From Litoreibacter arenae DSM 19593 (lineage in GTDB: Bacteria; Pseudomonadota; Alphaproteobacteria; Rhodobacterales; Rhodobacteraceae): a stretch of DNA of 64,000 nucleotides. The notes beneath the pieces are model-generated. The model was not told where the DNA came from. It was given only the letters and a program-made list of their open reading frames with translations, and did not search any database. Positions 60,046-64,000 of this stretch are shown one piece after another. Position 1 is the first letter of the stretch. The number at the start of each line of letters is the position of its first letter. The stretch is taken from the NCBI RefSeq assembly GCF_000442275.2, contig NZ_KE557314.1:527085-591084 (forward strand), in the 5' to 3' direction. The position numbers and the translations under genes are program-made.

Positions 60046-61248
60046 ATGAGCCATATTATCGTGATCGGGGCCGGGCAGGCCGGATCATCCCTGACAGCCA
60101 AGCTCCGCAACCTCGGGTTTGACGGCGACATCACCCTGATCGGCGCGGAAGATGTGCCACCCTACCAGCGCCCGCCGCTGTCCAAGGCCTACCTGCTGGG
60201 CGAGATGGACCGCGAACGCCTGTTCCTGCGACCCGAGCAGTTCTACGCCGACCAGAACATCACCCTGCGCCTCGGTGCGCCGGTGACCGCCATCGACCCA
60301 GCCGCCCGGACTGTGACCGTCAGGGGCGAAAAACTGTCCTACGACCAGCTTGTGCTGACCACCGGTTCCAACCCGCGCCACCTGCCCGCCAGCATCGGCG
60401 GCGCGCTTGGCGGCGTCCATGTGGTGCGCAGCCTTGACGATGTGGACGACATGGGCGCGGAAATGGCACCGGGCAAACGCGCCCTGATCGTCGGCGGCGG
60501 CTATATCGGGCTGGAGGCGGCCGCAGTGGCCTCCAAGATGGGGCTCCAAGTTACCGTGATCGAAATGGCCGACCGCATCCTGCAACGGGTCGCAGCGCCC
60601 GAGACCTCCGGCTACTTCCGCAAGCTGCACACCGCGCATGGCGTCGATATCCGCGAAGGTGTCGGGCTGGACCGCCTGCTGGGCGAGTCCCATGTCAGTG
60701 GCGCGCGGCTGACCGATGGCAGCCATATCGACGTCGATATCGTCATCGTCGGCGCGGGCATCACCCCCGCCAATGCACTGGCCGCAGATGCCGGGCTGAC
60801 CATCAACAACGGCATCGAGACCGACGCGCATGGCCGCACCTCCGACCCGAACATCTGGGCTGCGGGCGACTGCGCCTCCTTCCCGTGGCAGGGCGGGCGC
60901 ATCCGGCTTGAATCGGTGCAGAACGCCATCGACCAGGCCGAGTTGGTGGCCGAAAACATCATGGGCGCGGGCAAGGATTACGTGCCGATGCCGTGGTTCT
61001 GGTCCGACCAGTACGACGTCAAATTGCAGATCGCGGGCCTGAACACCGGCTACGACAAGATCGTCGTGCGCCATATCGGCGACGCGGTGTCCTATTGGTA
61101 CTACAAAGGCGACAAACTGCTCGCCGTCGACGCGATGAACGACCCGCGCAGCTACATGATCGGCAAGCGCCTGATCGAGGCGGGCAAAAGCCCCTCGGCG
61201 GATTTGGTCAGCGACCCTGACACGGACATGAAGGCCCTGCTGAAGTGA
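60046..61248 (+). CDS. FAD/NAD(P)-binding oxidoreductase (ferredoxin reductase-like)
   Basis: The 400-residue protein resembles putidaredoxin/rhodocoxin reductases. It has an FAD fold at the N-terminus (VIGAGQAGSS), the PYQRPPLSKAYLLG segment, the NAD fold GGGYIGLEAAAV, and IWAAGDCASFPW near the C-terminus. Its electron acceptor (a 2Fe-2S ferredoxin for a P450 or dioxygenase) is not in the window. It overlaps rsmD by 4 nt, so translation is coupled. Confidence 0.91.
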   Translation: MSHIIVIGAGQAGSSLTAKLRNLGFDGDITLIGAEDVPPYQRPPLSKAYLLGEMDRERLFLRPEQFYADQNITLRLGAPVTAIDPAARTVTVRGEKLSYDQLVLTTGSNPRHLPASIGGALGGVHVVRSLDDVDDMGAEMAPGKRALIVGGGYIGLEAAAVASKMGLQVTVIEMADRILQRVAAPETSGYFRKLHTAHGVDIREGVGLDRLLGESHVSGARLTDGSHIDVDIVIVGAGITPANALAADAGLTINNGIETDAHGRTSDPNIWAAGDCASFPWQGGRIRLESVQNAIDQAELVAENIMGAGKDYVPMPWFWSDQYDVKLQIAGLNTGYDKIVVRHIGDAVSYWYYKGDKLLAVDAMNDPRSYMIGKRLIEAGKSPSADLVSDPDTDMKALLK

Positions 61249-61805
61249 GGATCATCGGCGGCACCCACCGATCCGTCGCCCTGACGCCCGTCGGCAAAGG
61301 CGACGAGGCGGGCCACCTGCGCCCCACCACCGACCGCATCCGCGAAAGCCTGTTCAACGTGCTGGCAGGGGGCCGCTTCGGCGACCCCCTCACCGATGCA
61401 CGGGTGCTGGACCTGTTCGCAGGCACCGGCGCATTGGGGCTGGAGGCACTGTCACGCGGGGCCGCGCAAGTGTGTTTCATCGAAAAGGGCCGCGCGGGCT
61501 ATAAAATCCTCAGCAAGAACATCGCCAAGCTCCGCGCGGGCGAGGTCACGAACGCGCTCACATGGGACGCCACCCGCCTGCCCGCCAACCCCTACAAGCC
61601 CTTCGATTTGGTGTTTCTGGACCCGCCCTATGGCAAGGCGCTCGGTCCTGCCGCGCTCATCTGCACAAAGGCGCAAGGCTGGATCGCGGATGACGCCCTG
61701 ATCGTGTGGGAGGAGGAAAGCCCGCAGACAGCACCCGAAGGCTTCGCGGTGCTGGAAGCCAAAAAATACGGCTCAACCCACATCACCTTCCTCGAACCCG
61801 CATAG
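61245..61805 (+). CDS. rsmD: 16S rRNA (guanine966-N2)-methyltransferase RsmD
   Basis: RsmD methylates G966 of 16S rRNA in the 30S P site. The 186-residue protein has the RxxRIIGG-type opening (MRIIGGTHRS), RPTTDRIRESLFNVL, DLFAGTGALGLEALSRGA for AdoMet binding and the catalytic LDPPYGK. The start is a GTG at 61245 overlapping the stop of the flavoprotein gene (GTGA). A convergent hairpin follows the stop. Confidence 0.95.
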   Translation: MRIIGGTHRSVALTPVGKGDEAGHLRPTTDRIRESLFNVLAGGRFGDPLTDARVLDLFAGTGALGLEALSRGAAQVCFIEKGRAGYKILSKNIAKLRAGEVTNALTWDATRLPANPYKPFDLVFLDPPYGKALGPAALICTKAQGWIADDALIVWEEESPQTAPEGFAVLEAKKYGSTHITFLEPA

Positions 61806-61810
61806 AAAAA

Positions 61811-61835
61811 GGCCGCCCCGAATATCGGAGCGGCC
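61811..61835 (-). terminator. Rho-independent terminator of the TRAP binding-protein gene
   Basis: GGCCGC/GCGGCC stem with an inner CCGA/TCGG extension is followed by TTTTT on the minus strand. It stands between the convergent rsmD and TRAP genes and serves mainly the latter. Confidence 0.85.
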
Positions 61836-61862
61836 GGGTATGCATACTCGTTACGCGGGTAA

Positions 61863-62888
61863 TTACAGGCTTTCGGCGACAAACGCCTTGGCGTCTTCGA
61901 CCAACGCGGCCCCGTCGAGACCCTTCTCCGTCGCCTCGGCGATCCATTCAGCGGTGACTTCCTCGCCCAGCGCCTTGATGCGGGCGGTCTCTTCTTCGGA
62001 CAGAACCGCGATCTCGTTGCCGTCATCCGTCATGACCTGCTTGCCGCCCACGTCGCCCTCGTCATGGGCACGACCGGCCCAGGCGGATGCGAACTCGCCG
62101 GAATTGGCGTCGATCACGGCTTTCAGATCATCGGGCAGGCTGTCATACTTGTCCTTGTTCATCGCCCAGATGAAATAGAGGTTATACAGCGCCTTATCGC
62201 CCGCCACATCCGTGTGGCTGTCGGTCAATTCGTCCAGCTTCAGCGATGGCGACATCTCCCAGGTGATCACGCCGCCATCGACGACACCTTTCGACAGTGC
62301 CTCAGGGAAGGCCGGAACCGGCATTCCGATAGGCGTGGCTCCCATCTTGTCCAGCAACAGCGTCGCTGGGCGCGACGGGCCGCGCAGTTTCAGGCCCTTG
62401 AAATCCTCGACCGTTTTGATCGACGGGCCTTTCTTGTGCACGATACCCGGCCCGTGCATGTGGGCCGCGATCAGGTGCACGTCTTTGAAGTCGTCCATCA
62501 GGTATTTCTGCGTAAACTTCCAAGCCGCGACCGACGCTTGTTCACCGGATTTGGTGGTCATGAAGGGCAGTTCCATCGCCTCCGCCTCGGGGAAACGTCC
62601 GGGCTGGTAGCCGGGGATCACCCAGCCGCCATCCACCGCGCCGTCGCGGATCAGGTCGTATTGCGTCGGGGCTTTGCCGCCCAACTGCATGAACGGATAC
62701 AACTCCACCTTGATGCGCCCGCCCGAGTCCTTCTCGATCTTCTCGGCCCATGGCTGCATGAAATAGGTCGGGTTGGCCGATTTCGGGGAAACGAAATGCT
62801 GGAACCGCAATGTGACCTCTTGGGCGAAGGCCGCAGAGGCGCTTGCCATGGTGAAAAGGGCGAAAGTCGTGGTTTTCAGAAAGGTCAT
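61863..62888 (-). CDS. TRAP transporter solute-binding protein (DctP family)
   Basis: This periplasmic receptor of a TRAP transporter is 341 residues long. It has a signal peptide (about 1-22, ending ASAAFAQ) and the family segments LRFQHFVSPKSANPTYFMQPWAE, PGRFPEAEAMELPFM, GLKLRGPSRPATLLLDKMGATP and DGGVITWEMSPSLKL. The AGGAGG ribosome site is excellent. No DctQ/DctM membrane genes lie next to it, so it appears to be an orphan receptor. Its ligand is unknown, perhaps a carboxylate. Confidence 0.9.
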   Translation of the reverse strand: MTFLKTTTFALFTMASASAAFAQEVTLRFQHFVSPKSANPTYFMQPWAEKIEKDSGGRIKVELYPFMQLGGKAPTQYDLIRDGAVDGGWVIPGYQPGRFPEAEAMELPFMTTKSGEQASVAAWKFTQKYLMDDFKDVHLIAAHMHGPGIVHKKGPSIKTVEDFKGLKLRGPSRPATLLLDKMGATPIGMPVPAFPEALSKGVVDGGVITWEMSPSLKLDELTDSHTDVAGDKALYNLYFIWAMNKDKYDSLPDDLKAVIDANSGEFASAWAGRAHDEGDVGGKQVMTDDGNEIAVLSEEETARIKALGEEVTAEWIAEATEKGLDGAALVEDAKAFVAESL

Positions 62889-63060
62889 CTTAAGACCTCC
62901 TTTTGCAAGATCGGTTGGCGAAGCTTTAGCTGCATCGCAGCATATATGTAAGTAAATATCCCGTAGTTGCAAGTCATTCGCAAAAACTTCTTCTAGATGT
63001 AGTGGTCACGGGTATTGTTTGCACAAGTAAAATATGGGAGTTTCGGTCAAAATCGAGCAA

Positions 63061-64000
63061 ATGACAAAAACAGGCGAAACCCCCATGCAAGACCCGCAAA
63101 CGCTGCTGGCCGATATATTCGGATTCGACGCCTTCCGTCCCGGTCAACGCGACATTGTGGATGCCGTTTGCGCAGGGAAAAACACGCTGGCCATCATGCC
63201 GACAGGCGGCGGCAAGTCGCTATGCTTCCAGCTGCCCGCGCTGGCCCGCGACGGGCTTACCGTTGTGATCTCCCCGCTGATTGCCCTGATGCGCGATCAG
63301 GTCCGCGCCATGCGGGCGGCAGGCGTGCAGGCAGGCGCACTCACCTCCGGCAACACCGAGGAAGAGACCGACATGGTCTTCGACGCGCTGCACGCGGGCA
63401 CCCTGAAACTGCTCTATATCGCCCCCGAACGCCTCGCCTCCACCGGCACCCGCGACATGCTGACCCGCGCGGGTTGCACCATGATCGCCGTGGACGAGGC
63501 GCATTGCGTCAGCCAATGGGGCCACGACTTCCGCCCGGACTACTTGCGCATCGGCGAGTTGCGCCGTGCCTTGAACGTGCCACTGGCGGCTTTCACCGCC
63601 ACCGCCGACGCCGAAACCCGCGAGGAAATCGTCACCCGTCTGTTCGACGGGGTGCAGCCCGAAACCTTCATGCAAGGCTTCGACCGCCCCAACCTGAACC
63701 TCGCGTTCGAGGTCAAGGACGGCCCCCGCCGCCAGATCCTCGACTTCGCCGCCGCGCATCGCGATCAGGCGGGCATCGTCTATTGCGGCACCCGCGCCAA
63801 AACCGAAACGCTGGCCCAGGCCCTGCGCGAGGCAGGCCATTCCGCCTGCCATTATCACGGCGGCATGGACAAGGACGACCGCCGCGAGGTGGAGCGTCGG
63901 TTCTCCCAAGAAGACGGCCTTGTCGTCGTCGCCACCATCGCCTTCGGCATGGGCGTCGACAAACCCGATATCCGCTGGGTCGCCCATGCCGACCTGCCCA
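63061..64000 (+). CDS. recQ: ATP-dependent DNA helicase RecQ (N-terminal part only)
   Basis: RecQ unwinds recombination intermediates and works with RecJ and AddAB-type resection in repair. About 313 residues are visible before the window ends. They show FGFDAFRPGQ, the Walker A TGGGKSLCFQLPA, VISPLIALMRDQVRAMR, the DEAH-box VDEAHCVSQWGHDFRPDY and the HYHGGMDKDDR motif. Three in-frame ATGs (63034, 63061, 63085) could start it. The last has an AGGCGA site 8 nt upstream, so the exact start is open. Confidence 0.93.
   Translation, partial: MTKTGETPMQDPQTLLADIFGFDAFRPGQRDIVDAVCAGKNTLAIMPTGGGKSLCFQLPALARDGLTVVISPLIALMRDQVRAMRAAGVQAGALTSGNTEEETDMVFDALHAGTLKLLYIAPERLASTGTRDMLTRAGCTMIAVDEAHCVSQWGHDFRPDYLRIGELRRALNVPLAAFTATADAETREEIVTRLFDGVQPETFMQGFDRPNLNLAFEVKDGPRRQILDFAAAHRDQAGIVYCGTRAKTETLAQALREAGHSACHYHGGMDKDDRREVERRFSQEDGLVVVATIAFGMGVDKPDIRWVAHADLP

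Noticed and set aside
1-64000. CRISPR arrays, insertion sequences, prophage
   Set aside because: No evenly spaced direct repeats, transposase, integrase or phage structural genes were seen; the genes present are chromosomal core or common accessory ones.

Overview
This 64 kb window is ordinary chromosomal DNA of an alphaproteobacterium, most probably of the Roseobacter group (Rhodobacteraceae). The evidence is high GC by eye, very tight packing with many 4-nt ATGA/GTGA overlaps, a RegB-SenC-RegA redox regulon core, alphaproteobacterial-type AddB/AddA, a Mic60-HemY-HemD cluster, a Smo-type polyol ABC operon, an orphan TRAP solute-binding protein, and an FMN riboswitch in front of a RibH2-type lumazine synthase. 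No phage, insertion sequence, CRISPR array or rRNA operon was seen. Both ends cut genes: motB on the left and recQ on the right.

Layout. 1-6.5 kb: the start of motB, then an Lrp/AsnC regulator divergent from arginase and ornithine cyclodeaminase (arginine to proline plus urea and ammonia), riboswitch-controlled ribH, and three catabolic enzymes (SDR dehydrogenase, beta-keto acid cleavage enzyme, FAD oxidoreductase). 6.5-9.5 kb: copA-cueR copper efflux with a clear CueR-type promoter. 9.5-16 kb: polyol uptake and oxidation operon (binding protein, two permeases, AraC regulator, mannitol dehydrogenase, ATPase) containing a REP-like palindrome cluster. 16-18.5 kb: methionine sulfoxide reductases and a shikimate-dehydrogenase-like protein. 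18.6 kb: tRNA-Thr(CGU). 18.7-22.3 kb: hemD, mic60 and hemY. 22.3-25.8 kb: tsaD, gpsA, yciI-like, EVE-domain protein and a hydrolase, each overlapping the next.

25.8-31.7 kb: small genes of mixed role, including ahcY, an extensin-like protein, an HD hydrolase, a GNAT acetyltransferase, a LysR regulator and a two-gene module of unrecognised small proteins. 31.7-34.8 kb: regA, senC and regB. 34.8-45.3 kb: a long co-oriented run (PAS protein, tsaE, amgK, murU, addB, addA, trxA) joining tRNA modification, cell-wall recycling and recombination repair. 45.4-50.8 kb: amtB-glnK ammonium uptake, a class A penicillin-binding protein, and mlaC/mlaA outer-membrane lipid genes. 51-57.6 kb: a type I secretion ATPase and fusion protein, then ridA, a phosphodiesterase, a FemAB-like protein, phhB and mscS. 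57.7-64 kb: a SARP/TolB/TPR regulator, a peroxiredoxin, a ferredoxin-reductase-like flavoprotein, rsmD, a TRAP binding protein and recQ.

Most genes belong to well-known families. The less explained points are an inverted repeat enclosing the ribosome-binding site of an unknown small-protein module (31.25 kb), a DivL-like PAS protein without a kinase domain, shared CATG start codons of hemD and tsaD, the REP-like cluster inside the polyol operon, and a possible small RNA near 25.9 kb. All functions are assigned by reading motifs and context; no database search was run.
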